From the NCBI RefSeq assembly GCF_018332695.1, contig NZ_BOQN01000040.1, positions 30,392-94,391 on the forward strand: a stretch of 64,000 nucleotides of DNA, in the 5' to 3' direction. Under the pieces are notes generated by a model. It was not told the DNA's origin, did not search any database, and saw nothing but the letters and a program-made list of their open reading frames with translations. The stretch is from Paractinoplanes toevensis (lineage in GTDB: Bacteria; Actinomycetota; Actinomycetes; Mycobacteriales; Micromonosporaceae). Below are positions 33,273 to 41,040 of this stretch, piece after piece. The position numbers and the translations under genes were made by a program. The stretch's first letter is position 1. Each line of letters begins with the position of its first letter.

Positions 33273-34532
33273 ATGCCGCACCCCCGCCACGCTGCTGGCA
33301 TGGCCGACCCTCGCACCCGCTGGATGGCCCGCCTGGCCTTCCTCGCGGCCGCCGCCCCGGTCGTTCTGCTGCTCGCTGTCGCCGGTCTGCGGGGCAGTGT
33401 CGCGCTGCTGCTGATCGGCGCCGCCGGGATGGCGGTGATGCTGGCCGGCGCGTTCTGGTTCCTCAGCCATCGAGGCTTCGCCCGATGGATCGGAGCGGTG
33501 GTCGTCCTCGGCGCGCCGGTCACGGTTGCTTTGCTGTACGCGCGGCAGAACCTGATGTGGGTGGTGGTGGCCCTGGCCGCGCTGTGGACGGCGATGGTGG
33601 CCTGCGGCCGCAACGCCCTCGCCCGGGTCAAGCATCAGCCGGTGCACGAGGTCCCGCCGCCCCGCCGCCCGTTCCTGATCATGAATCCGCGCTCCGGCGG
33701 CGGCAAGGTGGTCCGCTTCGAGCTGGAGAAACGCGCCCGCGAGCTGGGCGCCGACGTCGCGCTGCTGACCGGCGACGTCCCGGTCACCGATCTCGCCCGC
33801 CAGGCCCTGCGGGACGGCGCCGACCTGCTCGGGGTGGCCGGTGGCGACGGCACCCAGGCACTGGTCGCCGCGGTGGCGGCCGAGGCCGGGGTGCCGTTCC
33901 TGGTGCTCTCGGCCGGCACCCGCAACCACTTCGCGCTCGACCTCGGCCTGGACCGCGCCGACCCGGCGGCCGGCCTCGCCGCCCTCACCGACGGCGTGGA
34001 ACTGCGGGTCGACCTGGGCCGGGCCGGTGACCGGGTGTTCGTCAACAACGTGTCGTTCGGCGCGTACGCCGAGGTGGTCCGCCGCCCCGAGTACCGCGAC
34101 GACAAGGCCCGCACCGCTCTCGACCTGCTGCCCGACCTGCTCACCGGGCAGCGCGGCCCGCACCTGCGGATGCGGATCGGCGACCGGGAGGTGGCCGGGC
34201 CGCAGGCGATCCTGGTGAGCAACAACCCGTACGGCACCGACGACGTGGCCGGTCTCGGCCGCCGGCACGGGCTCGACGGGGGAGTGCTGGGCGTCCTGGC
34301 GGTCCGGGGACTCCTGTTGGTCCGCAGCACGGTGACCGAGGTGACCGTGGAGGCCGACGAGCCGGAGATCCCGGCCGGCATCGACGGCGAGTCGGTGCTG
34401 CTGCCCACCCCGGTGCACTGCACGATCAGCCCCGGCGCCTTGCGGGTCCGGGTTCCCCGCCATCGCCCGACGCCGCCGCCGGAACTCGACTGGGTCCGCC
34501 TGCGCCACCTCGCCCTGGCCCGCCACCGATGA
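33273..34532 (+). CDS. Diacylglycerol kinase-family lipid kinase with membrane N-terminus
   Basis: A 419-residue protein. Residues ~18-115 form three to four transmembrane helices (FLAAAAPVVLLLAVAGL, VALLLIGAAGMAVMLAGAF, IGAVVVLGAPVTVALLYA, LMWVVVALAALW). The catalytic domain follows: NPRSGGGK (~133), GVAGGDGTQALVAAVA (~190, nucleotide loop GGDGT), SAGTRNHFALDLGLD (~215) and FVNNVSFGAYAEVV. It would phosphorylate diacylglycerol or a polyprenol/sphingosine-like lipid at the membrane. ATG 33273 is the first plausible start; ATG 33300 is an alternative. The stop overlaps the next ATG. Confidence 0.88.
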   Translation: MPHPRHAAGMADPRTRWMARLAFLAAAAPVVLLLAVAGLRGSVALLLIGAAGMAVMLAGAFWFLSHRGFARWIGAVVVLGAPVTVALLYARQNLMWVVVALAALWTAMVACGRNALARVKHQPVHEVPPPRRPFLIMNPRSGGGKVVRFELEKRARELGADVALLTGDVPVTDLARQALRDGADLLGVAGGDGTQALVAAVAAEAGVPFLVLSAGTRNHFALDLGLDRADPAAGLAALTDGVELRVDLGRAGDRVFVNNVSFGAYAEVVRRPEYRDDKARTALDLLPDLLTGQRGPHLRMRIGDREVAGPQAILVSNNPYGTDDVAGLGRRHGLDGGVLGVLAVRGLLLVRSTVTEVTVEADEPEIPAGIDGESVLLPTPVHCTISPGALRVRVPRHRPTPPPELDWVRLRHLALARHR

Positions 34533-35284
34533 TCGTCGTCGCGCACCTGTCCGACCTGCACCTGGGCGCCCACGTGGACAAGGCGGTGGCCGGGATCGCG
34601 GCCGAGGTGGCCGCCTTCGGCCCGGACCTGACCGTGGTCTCCGGCGACCACACCATGCGCGCCCGGCCGCCCGAGTTCGACCAGGCCGCCGCCCTGATCG
34701 ACGACCTGCCGCGGCCGCTGCTGGTGGTGGCCGGCAACCACGACCTCCCGCTGGTCAGCCCGCTGCGTCTGCTGGATCCCTACGGCCGCTACCGCACCTG
34801 GCTGGGCCATCACGACCAGGTCGTCCGCCTGCCCGGCCTGACGGCGCTCGGCCTGCACTCGATGCCCCGCTGGCGGTGGAAGGCGGGGCGGGCCGGGCCG
34901 GATCAGACCGACGAGATCCGCCGGGTGCTCGGCGGCGCGCCGGCCCACGACGTACGCCTGCTTGCCCTGCACCACCCGCCGGAAGCGAGAAGCTTCGCCG
35001 GCAGCCGACGGCTTCTGCGGGCTCTGACCGCCACCCGCACCGACCTGGTGCTGGCCGGGCACACCCACGTCCCCGAGGTGCATCGCTGGGCCGGCGGACC
35101 GCTGGTGGTGACCGCCGGCACCGCTACCAGCCATCGCGTCCGCCGGGTGCCGCGCTCGTGGAGCCTGCTGCGGATCACCGCGGCGGCCGTGGAGGTGCAC
35201 GAGCGCTTCGAGGACCCGCACGGAACCTGGTTCACCGGACGGGTGGTCCGGCACGAGTTGGCCGTTCGCGACAACCTGTCGTAA
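34529..35284 (+). CDS. Calcineurin-like metallophosphoesterase
   Basis: A 251-residue enzyme overlapping the lipid kinase by ATGA, hence translationally coupled. Metal-binding motifs are DLHLG (residues ~9-13), SGDHT (~38, with His where most relatives have Leu), GNHD (~70) and GHTHVPEVH (~175). It would hydrolyse phosphomonoesters, cyclic nucleotides or a phospholipid head group. Coupling to a lipid kinase suggests the two act on one phospholipid or phospho-compound. The last codons (DNLS-stop) lie inside an operator-like inverted repeat for the following genes. Confidence 0.9.
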   Translation: MIVVAHLSDLHLGAHVDKAVAGIAAEVAAFGPDLTVVSGDHTMRARPPEFDQAAALIDDLPRPLLVVAGNHDLPLVSPLRLLDPYGRYRTWLGHHDQVVRLPGLTALGLHSMPRWRWKAGRAGPDQTDEIRRVLGGAPAHDVRLLALHHPPEARSFAGSRRLLRALTATRTDLVLAGHTHVPEVHRWAGGPLVVTAGTATSHRVRRVPRSWSLLRITAAAVEVHERFEDPHGTWFTGRVVRHELAVRDNLS

Positions 35285-35303
35285 TCTTTGCGACAGGTTG
35301 TCG
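35269..35303. promoter_or_regulatory. Twin palindromic operators before the SnoaL/TetR genes
   Basis: Two 13-bp palindromes of the form CGACA-NNN-TGTCG occur at 35269-35281 and 35291-35303, exactly 22 bp apart, and the second is the reverse complement of the first. They lie 23 bp upstream of the SnoaL-like gene and overlap the end of the phosphoesterase gene. Spacing of two helical turns suits two dimers bound on one face, most likely of the adjacent TetR protein. Confidence 0.7.
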
Positions 35304-35325
35304 TATCCACTGGACGGAGTTCCTC

Positions 35326-35766
35326 ATGAACGCGCTCGCCGACCGCGCCGACATCATCGAGCTGTTCGGCCGCTATGCCGACATCGCCGACCGGAAGGAG
35401 TTCACCCGGCTGCCCGGCCTGGTCTTCACCGACCCGGTCACGCTCGACTTCTCCTCGGTCGCCGACATCCCGCCGATGACCACGCCGCTGAGCGACTACG
35501 TCGAGGTCCTCCGCGCCTCCTTCGCACCCTTCGCGGCGACCCACCACGTCATCACCGGCCACGTCGTCGAGCTCGACGGTGACCGCGCCACCGTCCACGC
35601 GCACGTCCGCGCCGAGCACTGGGTGGCCGGCGGGTCCGGCCGCTGGCTGGTGGTCGGCTTCTACGACAACGAGGCGGTCCGCACGGCGGCCGGCTGGCGG
35701 CTCAGCCGGGTGAAGCTCACCGCGACCCACCAGGAGGGTGCCGCCCCGGCGACCGTCCCGCGCTGA
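35326..35766 (+). CDS. SnoaL-like (NTF2-fold) protein
   Basis: A 146-residue cytoplasmic protein. MNALADRADIIELFGRYADIADRKEFTRL is the typical N-terminal helix pair of SnoaL_4-type proteins, followed by the sheet VTLDFSSV, HHVITGHVVELDGDRATVHAHVRAEHW and WRLSRVKLTATHQEG. Conserved Asp and His residues in this fold support hydratase, isomerase or cyclase activity, or ligand binding. The start has GGACGGAG upstream. Together with the TetR gene 20 bp downstream it forms a small operon behind the twin operators. Substrate unknown. Confidence 0.88.
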   Translation: MNALADRADIIELFGRYADIADRKEFTRLPGLVFTDPVTLDFSSVADIPPMTTPLSDYVEVLRASFAPFAATHHVITGHVVELDGDRATVHAHVRAEHWVAGGSGRWLVVGFYDNEAVRTAAGWRLSRVKLTATHQEGAAPATVPR

Positions 35767-35786
35767 GGAGGGGGGAAGATGATCGG

Positions 35787-36422
35787 ATGCCGCGGATCCG
35801 GGGAGCCAGCATCGAGCAGCACCACGAGATGGTGTGGGCCGACCTCGCCGAGGCACTGCGGCAGCTGCTGCTCGAACGCGACTACGACTCGATCAATATG
35901 GGTCACATCGCGGCCCGCGCCGGGCTCGCCCGCAACACCCTCTACAACTACGCCGGCGACAAGACCGCGCTGGTCCTGGCGCTGACCGAGCGGGCGAGCC
36001 GGCCCGCGGTCGAGCGGGTCGCCGCGATCGCCGCGCGGTCCGCCGACCCGGCCGCGACGCGGCTGCGGGAGATCATCGAGTCGTTCCTGGCGGCTTCCAC
36101 CGACCAGGCACTGCAGCTGATGTTCCGGCCCGGCTCCGGGCCGCTGGTCGACGAGGTGCCGAAGGGGCCGGCCAGCCCGTTCCACGCGATCGTGGTCGCG
36201 GTGGAGAACGTCGTCCGGGACGGCATCGCCCGCCGCGAGTTCCGCGACGTCGGCGACGTGACCCTGGCGGTGGAACTGCTCTCCGGCGCCATGCGGGCGG
36301 GCGCCGAACGCATCGTGCGCGACCCGGCCGCCTTCGCGGCCACCGTCCGTGCGGCGCAGGAGATCATCCTGGCGTCACTGACCGCCCCAGACCTCCTCAG
36401 CGACCTCGGCGATCAGCCGTAG
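35787..36422 (+). CDS. TetR-family transcriptional regulator
   Basis: A 211-residue regulator. The HTH (residues ~16-65) reads LAEALRQLLLERDYDSINMGHIAARAGLARNTLYNYAGDKTALVLALTE, with a helical effector domain after it (ESFLAASTDQALQLMF... SGAMRAGAERIV). It is encoded directly after the SnoaL-like gene and probably represses both from the paired CGACANNNTGTCG sites upstream. The 3' end overlaps the convergent MetE-like gene by 48 bp, so transcription from both sides could interfere. Confidence 0.9.
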   Translation: MPRIRGASIEQHHEMVWADLAEALRQLLLERDYDSINMGHIAARAGLARNTLYNYAGDKTALVLALTERASRPAVERVAAIAARSADPAATRLREIIESFLAASTDQALQLMFRPGSGPLVDEVPKGPASPFHAIVVAVENVVRDGIARREFRDVGDVTLAVELLSGAMRAGAERIVRDPAAFAATVRAAQEIILASLTAPDLLSDLGDQP

Positions 36423-37502
36423 TTTCGCGACCTCCTGGTCGTAGGTCAGCACGTTGCCCTCGACCGTCGAGGAGAAGCCGCACTGCGGTGACAGGCACAG
36501 TTGCTCCAGCGGGACGTAGCGGGCGGCCTCGTCGATGCGGCGCTTCAGCGTGTCCTTCGACTCGAGCACCCCGCTTTTCGTGGTGACCAGGCCGAGGACG
36601 ACCATCTTGCCGGGCGGCACGAACCGCAGCGGAGCGAACCCGCCGGACCGGTCGTCGTCGTACTCCAGGAAGAAGCCGTCCACCGCGAGCTCGTTGAACA
36701 GGGCCTCGGCCACGAAGTCGTAACCACCCTCGGCCGCCCAGGACGACCGGAAGTTGCCGCGGCACATGTGCGTGGTGACCGCGAGGCCGGCGGGCCGGTC
36801 GGCGATGGCCGCGTTGATCTGCCGGATGTAGCGCAGATGCTGGTGCTCGGCGTCGTCGCCACGCTCGGTCAGCAGCTGTCGCTGGGCCGGATCGTTGAGA
36901 TAGGCCAGGCTGGTGTCGTCGAGCTGGAGATAGCGGCAGCCCAGCTCGGCGACCGCGGCCACCTGTGCGGCGTAGGCAGCGGACAGATCGGCCCAGAACT
37001 GGTCCTCGTCGGGATAGACCGACTTGTCGATGGCGGCCCGCCCGCCGCGATAGTGCACCATGCTCGGCGACGGGATGGTCAGCTTGGGCGTGACGCCCGG
37101 CTCGACGACCGAGGACAGGAACCGGAAATCCTCGCCGAAGATGGTCTCGACGAGGCGGACCGGCTCGTCGATGACCAGCGCCGCCGACTCGAAGTCCAGC
37201 TCGCCGTCGGCATTGCGGAAGTGCACCTGGATCTTCTCGTCGGTGCGGTGGATGCCGCCGAGCCGGTAGATGAAGTCCATGTGCCACGACGTACGCCGGA
37301 ACTCGCCGTCGGTCGCCGACCGCAACCCGACGTCGCGCTGCATGCGCACCACGTCGCGGATCGCGTCGTCCTCGACCGCGCGTAATTCGTCGGCGTCGAT
37401 CTCGCCGGTGGCCCGGCGCTCCCGGGCCTCGAGCAGCTGAGGCGGCCGGAGCAGGCTGCCGACATGGTCGGCCCGGAACGGAGGCGTGTCACGCAGCGCC
37501 AT
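36375..37502 (-). CDS. MetE-like cobalamin-independent methyltransferase family protein
   Basis: A 375-residue protein of the UROD/MetE C-terminal domain type, about half the length of full MetE. The N-terminus RADHVGSLLRPPQLLEAR and the zinc-ligand motifs THMCRGNFRSSW (His and Cys, ~245) and SPQCGFSST (Cys, ~343), together with the Glu/Asp stretch FFLEYDDDRSG, are typical of the stand-alone family. It would methylate a thiol such as homocysteine using a methyl donor other than the triglutamate folate of MetE, or act on related thiols. The 3' end overlaps the convergent TetR gene by 48 bp. Confidence 0.9.
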   Translation of the reverse strand: MALRDTPPFRADHVGSLLRPPQLLEARERRATGEIDADELRAVEDDAIRDVVRMQRDVGLRSATDGEFRRTSWHMDFIYRLGGIHRTDEKIQVHFRNADGELDFESAALVIDEPVRLVETIFGEDFRFLSSVVEPGVTPKLTIPSPSMVHYRGGRAAIDKSVYPDEDQFWADLSAAYAAQVAAVAELGCRYLQLDDTSLAYLNDPAQRQLLTERGDDAEHQHLRYIRQINAAIADRPAGLAVTTHMCRGNFRSSWAAEGGYDFVAEALFNELAVDGFFLEYDDDRSGGFAPLRFVPPGKMVVLGLVTTKSGVLESKDTLKRRIDEAARYVPLEQLCLSPQCGFSSTVEGNVLTYDQEVAKLRLIAEVAEEVWGGQ

Positions 37503-37545
37503 CGAAGCTTCCTTCCCTCGCGTCGTCGCGCCCCGAACATTACGC

Positions 37546-38493
37546 CTATCGGGCCTCGCGCACGGCGTGGCGGATCGCGGCCGGACCGGTCAAGTGCGGG
37601 GTGCGGACCGCTCCGGCAACGCCGGCGGCCCACCCGGCGAGCGCGTCGGCGGAGAGCCGCCCGAGGCCCGCGTCGGGCAGCCCGAGCAGCGCCACCAGGG
37701 ACGTCAGGGCCTGGGTGGGCGCGAGATCGCGGCGGCGAAGCAGGGCGGTGAGGCTCAGCGCCTGATCCGGGACGCCGAAATCGGCCGCGAGAACCCGGCC
37801 CGCCGCGGCCGTGCTCTCCGGTGTGATCGGCGCCCAGTCACCCCACTGATGCCCGGCGACGAGCCGGCTGCCGTGCACCACCAGCAGCCCGGCCGCCCGC
37901 GCCGACCACCACAGCGCCACCGCCGGGTTCCGCCCGGCCAGCACGCGGGCCGCGGTCGTGCACGGGGTGGGCCGCCCGGCGCCGTCCCACAGGTGCAGGC
38001 TCCAGGCCGGGGTGAGCGGGACGGTCCACGACGACTGCCCGGTCAGCACGGCGCCGGCCGCCGCGGCGGCCGGGTCGAGACCGACCAGAACCAGCCCGGT
38101 GCGGGGTGCAGGCACCGGCGGACGTCGCGGCGGGCGATCCAGCCGAAGTTCCGGGGGTACGCCGAGGGCGCGGCACACGTCGGCGACCCGGGCGGCGTCG
38201 GTGTAACGGGGTTCGTCGTGGGCGAGCGCCCGCCGCAGCAGCGAACTCCCGCCCCGCATGGCCGCCTCGGGGCCGTGCGCGACCGTCCCGTCCGGACGGT
38301 AGGCGGTGACGGTCAGCCCCGGTTCGTGGCGCAGCGCGTAGGCGACCGCCCGGGTCGCCGCGCCCACCTCCCGCGGATCGGTGCGCAGCCGGCACCAGCC
38401 GTCGTGCTCGGCGACCACCGCGGCCGCGGCCTCCCGGCCGGCCAGCGCGCCGATGCGGTGCGCGGTGGCCCGCACGGCGAACAGTTCGACCAC
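37546..38493 (-). CDS. Hypothetical protein (315 aa)
   Basis: GTG 38493 follows the stop of the upstream gene with one base between (TGA-C-GTG), so translation is coupled. The protein is Ala/Arg-rich. It starts MVELFAVRATAHRIGALAGREAAAAVVAEHDG, has a central segment with RYTDAARVADVCRALGVPPELRLDRPPR and ends in a helical part rich in Leu (ALSLTALLRRRDLAPTQALTSLVALLGLPDAG). No signal peptide, membrane segment or catalytic motif was recognised. The reading frame stays open far upstream in the neighbouring gene's antiframe, but the coupling decides the start. Family unknown; function linked to the next gene. Confidence 0.7.
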   Translation of the reverse strand: MVELFAVRATAHRIGALAGREAAAAVVAEHDGWCRLRTDPREVGAATRAVAYALRHEPGLTVTAYRPDGTVAHGPEAAMRGGSSLLRRALAHDEPRYTDAARVADVCRALGVPPELRLDRPPRRPPVPAPRTGLVLVGLDPAAAAAGAVLTGQSSWTVPLTPAWSLHLWDGAGRPTPCTTAARVLAGRNPAVALWWSARAAGLLVVHGSRLVAGHQWGDWAPITPESTAAAGRVLAADFGVPDQALSLTALLRRRDLAPTQALTSLVALLGLPDAGLGRLSADALAGWAAGVAGAVRTPHLTGPAAIRHAVREAR

Positions 38494-38494
38494 G

Positions 38495-39097
38495 TCAGGT
38501 CCGGGCCAGCCAGCGCTGCCAGCGGCCGGCCGGCGGTTCGGCCTCGACCCGGCGGGCGTCGTACAGCCCGGGGTCGCCGCCGTCGAGCAGCGACCGGCCG
38601 ACCGCGTTGTCCGGCAGGTCGAGGAGCGCGCAGACCCGGCGCAGCAGGTCGGGCAGGGCAGTGCGGTCCTCGCCCGGCACCGGGTCGTTGCGGACCATGG
38701 CGAGGGCGGCGGCGCGGTCCGGCCGTTCGTAGAGCGTGGCGACCTCGGCGCAGTAGGCGTCCCACTCCTGCCGGTCGGCCAGGTAGCGGGCCGGGTCGGC
38801 GGGCGGTTCCCAACCGGCCGACCACTGCAGCGCCAGCTCGCCGGCTCCGCTGAGCACCAGCGCCTCGGCCACGAACTCGTCGCAGAGCAGCAGCACGGCG
38901 GTTCGCATGGTGCGGGCGACGACGGCGCGGGCCGGCCGGGCGAGCCGGTCGGTCGACGAATACGTCCGGCCGGGCGAGTCGAACAGCACGATCGTGCCGA
39001 GCGGATCGTCGACGACGTACCCGCCGATCTTCCCCACCCGCACCGCCTCGGTGACCTCCGCAGCCGAAGCTCTGGTGACCAGCGCATACGTGGACAA
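38495..39097 (-). CDS. Hypothetical protein (200 aa)
   Basis: A protein starting MSTYALVTRASAAEVTEAVRVGKIGGYVVDDPLGTIVLFDSPGR, with strand-rich N-terminal and helical C-terminal halves (RQEWDAYCAEVATLYERPDRAAALAMVRNDP, LPDLLRRVCALLDLP). I do not recognise a family. It is the first gene of a coupled pair with the 315-residue protein. The start faces the DUF2089 operon across about 170 bp that include an AT-rich operator-like array, so the two units may share regulation. Confidence 0.7.
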   Translation of the reverse strand: MSTYALVTRASAAEVTEAVRVGKIGGYVVDDPLGTIVLFDSPGRTYSSTDRLARPARAVVARTMRTAVLLLCDEFVAEALVLSGAGELALQWSAGWEPPADPARYLADRQEWDAYCAEVATLYERPDRAAALAMVRNDPVPGEDRTALPDLLRRVCALLDLPDNAVGRSLLDGGDPGLYDARRVEAEPPAGRWQRWLART

Positions 39098-39201
39098 GCC
39101 GTGTCACCCCCAGCGATTCCGGCGGGCGCGAGTCTAGCCAACCATTCATGATCTTCAGCGCGCCGGATGCCCTTCGCGGCGTTCCCCGCACTTTGGAGTT
39201 C

Positions 39202-39243
39202 AAGAAAATCAAAATCTGAGAATTCAGACCTTAAGAAAATCAA
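39202..39243. promoter_or_regulatory. AT-rich symmetric repeat array before the DUF2089 operon
   Basis: An exact 11-bp direct repeat AAGAAAATCAA occurs at 39202-39212 and 39233-39243, 31 bp apart. Between them lies the inverted repeat TCTGA-N4-TCAGA (39215-39228), almost at the centre. The island is much richer in A+T than its surroundings and lies just upstream of the DUF2089 start, as expected of a promoter and operator region. Confidence 0.6.
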
Positions 39244-39265
39244 GTTCCAGATGTACGTTGTACGC

Positions 39266-39634
39266 ATGGAGTGGCAGGAACTGACCGACCTGACCCGGGG
39301 TCAACCGTTCGTGGTCGAGCGGGTTCGCCTGGCCGGCAGCGACATCGCGATCGAGGGCCGGTTCGAGCCGCCGCAGCTGGCCCAGCTCGGCCCCGACGAC
39401 CAGGTGTTCGTGGCCGCGTTCGTGCGCTCGCACGGCTCGATCAAGGAGATGGAGCGCATCTTCGGGGTGAGCTACCCGACGATCAAGTCCCGGCTCAACC
39501 GCATCGCCGAGCAGCTCGACTTCGTCGAGACCGACCCCGAACCGGCGGCCGGCGCCGCCGATGTCGTCGATCGCCTGCAGCGGGGCGAGATCAGCGTCCA
39601 GGAGGCGCTGTCCCAGCTGGACCGGCCCCGATGA
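39266..39634 (+). CDS. DUF2089-domain regulator-like protein
   Basis: A 122-residue protein starting MEWQELTDLTRGQPFVVERVRLAGSDIAIEGRFEPPQLAQL. A likely helix-turn-helix lies around SHGSIKEMERIFGVSYPTIKSRLNRIAEQL (residues ~58-87). The C-terminus LQRGEISVQEALSQL is a short Gly-x-Ile-x3-Glu-Ala element that also opens the SHOCT-like protein two genes later. ATG 39266 and ATG 39251 (in frame) are both possible; neither has a Shine-Dalgarno site, so a leaderless mRNA is conceivable. It is the first gene of a five-gene operon ending with an ABC transporter, and is probably its regulator. Confidence 0.85.
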   Translation: MEWQELTDLTRGQPFVVERVRLAGSDIAIEGRFEPPQLAQLGPDDQVFVAAFVRSHGSIKEMERIFGVSYPTIKSRLNRIAEQLDFVETDPEPAAGAADVVDRLQRGEISVQEALSQLDRPR

Positions 39635-39876
39635 TCCCGCAGCTGGTGACGGTCCGGGCCGGCCGGCGCCGGTTCTTCGTGCCGGTCCTGCCGGTGGTGC
39701 TGGTGCTGGCCCCGCTGTTGCTGCTCGCGGTGCTGGGCGGCCTGATCGCATGCCGCGTCTACCGGATCAGCGCGCTGGGTGCGCTGCGCGGCCTCGGGCG
39801 ACTGCTGTGGGCGCTGCCCGGCGCCCGGTTCGAAATCGACGACGGTCAAACGGCCGTGCGGGTCAGTGTCCGATGA
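39631..39876 (+). CDS. Small membrane protein (81 aa)
   Basis: ATG 39631 overlaps the TGA of the DUF2089 gene. After a basic N-terminus (VRAGRRRFFV) comes one long hydrophobic segment of about 25 residues (LPVVLVLAPLLLLAVLGGLIACRVY), then an amphipathic stretch and a short strand DDGQTAVRVSVR. It is probably a single-pass membrane peptide anchoring or sensing for the operon. No family is recognised, but the tight coupling supports it as a real gene. Confidence 0.7.
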   Translation: MIPQLVTVRAGRRRFFVPVLPVVLVLAPLLLLAVLGGLIACRVYRISALGALRGLGRLLWALPGARFEIDDGQTAVRVSVR

Positions 39877-39889
39877 GGCAGGAGCACCG

Positions 39890-40300
39890 ATGAACGAGCA
39901 ACGCCGCCAGATCCTGCAGATGCTGGCCGACGGGAAGATCACCGCGGACGAGGCCGAGAAGCTGCTCGACGCCCTGGCCCGGGAGAAGCCTTCGCCGGTG
40001 ACCGCGAAGATGCCGAAATATCTGCGGGTGGAGGTCACCTGGGAGGACACCGCGGGCGACGGGCCGGGCCGGATCAACGTCCGGGTGCCGCTCAAACTGC
40101 TCCGCGCCGGGGTCCGGCTCACCAGCCTCCTCCCGCCGCAGGCGCTCACCCGGGCCAACGCGGAGCTCGGCAAGGCCGGCGTGCCGATCGACCTCACCCT
40201 GCTCAAACCGCAGCAGCTCGAGGAGCTCATCGAGCACCTCGACGACGTCAGCGTCGACGTTGACTCGTCCGACGGCAAGGTAAGGGTGTTCTGCGAATGA
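39890..40300 (+). CDS. SHOCT-like/YvlB-type protein
   Basis: A 136-residue protein starting MNEQRRQILQMLADGKITADEAEKLLDAL, the SHOCT-like N-terminal helix pair found in YvlB/LiaX and PspC-associated proteins. The middle has strand-forming LRVEVTWEDTAGDGPGRINVRVPLKLL, and the C-terminus a second helix pair with ELIEHLDDVSVDVDSSDGKVRVF. GGAG 5 nt before the ATG supports the start. In Bacillus the related proteins belong to cell-envelope stress systems; a similar role here is inference. Its stop overlaps the ATG of the ABC ATPase gene. Confidence 0.85.
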   Translation: MNEQRRQILQMLADGKITADEAEKLLDALAREKPSPVTAKMPKYLRVEVTWEDTAGDGPGRINVRVPLKLLRAGVRLTSLLPPQALTRANAELGKAGVPIDLTLLKPQQLEELIEHLDDVSVDVDSSDGKVRVFCE

Positions 40301-41040
40301 TCTCGGTCAGCGGACTGCACAAGTCCTATTCAGAGCTCCACGTGCTCCGGGGTGTCGACTTCGAGGTGACCGCGGGCAGCATCTTCGCGCTGCTCGGCTC
40401 GAACGGCGCCGGCAAGACCACCATCCTGCGGATTCTCGCCACCCTGCTGAAGCCGGACGGCGGCACGGCCACCGTCAACGGGTTCGACGTCGTGTCCCAG
40501 CCGGCCGAGGTGCGCGAGTCGATCAGCCTGACCGGCCAGTTCGCCGCGGTCGACGAGATCCTCACCGGCCGGGAAAACCTCATCCTGATCGGCCGGCTGC
40601 GCCGGGTGGACGACCCGAAGGGCACGGCGGACGACCTGCTCGCCCGGTTCGGTCTCGCCGAGGCGGCCGGGCGCCGGGTGGCGACCTACTCGGGCGGCAT
40701 GCGCCGCCGCCTCGACATCGCCATGAGCCTGATCGGCACCCCGCCGGTCATCTTCCTCGACGAGCCCACCACCGGCCTCGACCCGGAGGGGCGGATCGAG
40801 GTGTGGCAGGTGATCCAGCAGCTGGCCGACAGCGGCACGACCGTCTTCCTGACCACGCAATACCTCGAGGAAGCGGAGAAGCTCGCCGACCGGATCGCGA
40901 TCCTGCACCAGGGCACGATCATCGTCTCCGGCACCCTGGCGGAGCTGCGGGAGCTGCTCCCGCCGGCCAGCGTGGAGTACGTGGAGCGGCAACCCACCCT
41001 CGAGGAGATCTTCCTGGCGATCGTCAAGGAGCAGCGATGA
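40297..41040 (+). CDS. ABC transporter ATP-binding protein
   Basis: A 247-residue ATPase of the daunorubicin-resistance (DrrA) type. Walker A GSNGAGKTT (~33), Q-loop region ISLTGQFAAVDEILTG (~70), signature YSGGMRRRLDIAMSL (~133), Walker B VIFLDEPTTGLDP (~151) and the switch His replaced by Q in LTTQY (~187), which is common in this subfamily. It starts within ATGA of the SHOCT-like gene and overlaps the permease start by ATGA, so the three are translated in step. It would drive export of a lipid, drug or peptide. Confidence 0.95.
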   Translation: MISVSGLHKSYSELHVLRGVDFEVTAGSIFALLGSNGAGKTTILRILATLLKPDGGTATVNGFDVVSQPAEVRESISLTGQFAAVDEILTGRENLILIGRLRRVDDPKGTADDLLARFGLAEAAGRRVATYSGGMRRRLDIAMSLIGTPPVIFLDEPTTGLDPEGRIEVWQVIQQLADSGTTVFLTTQYLEEAEKLADRIAILHQGTIIVSGTLAELRELLPPASVEYVERQPTLEEIFLAIVKEQR

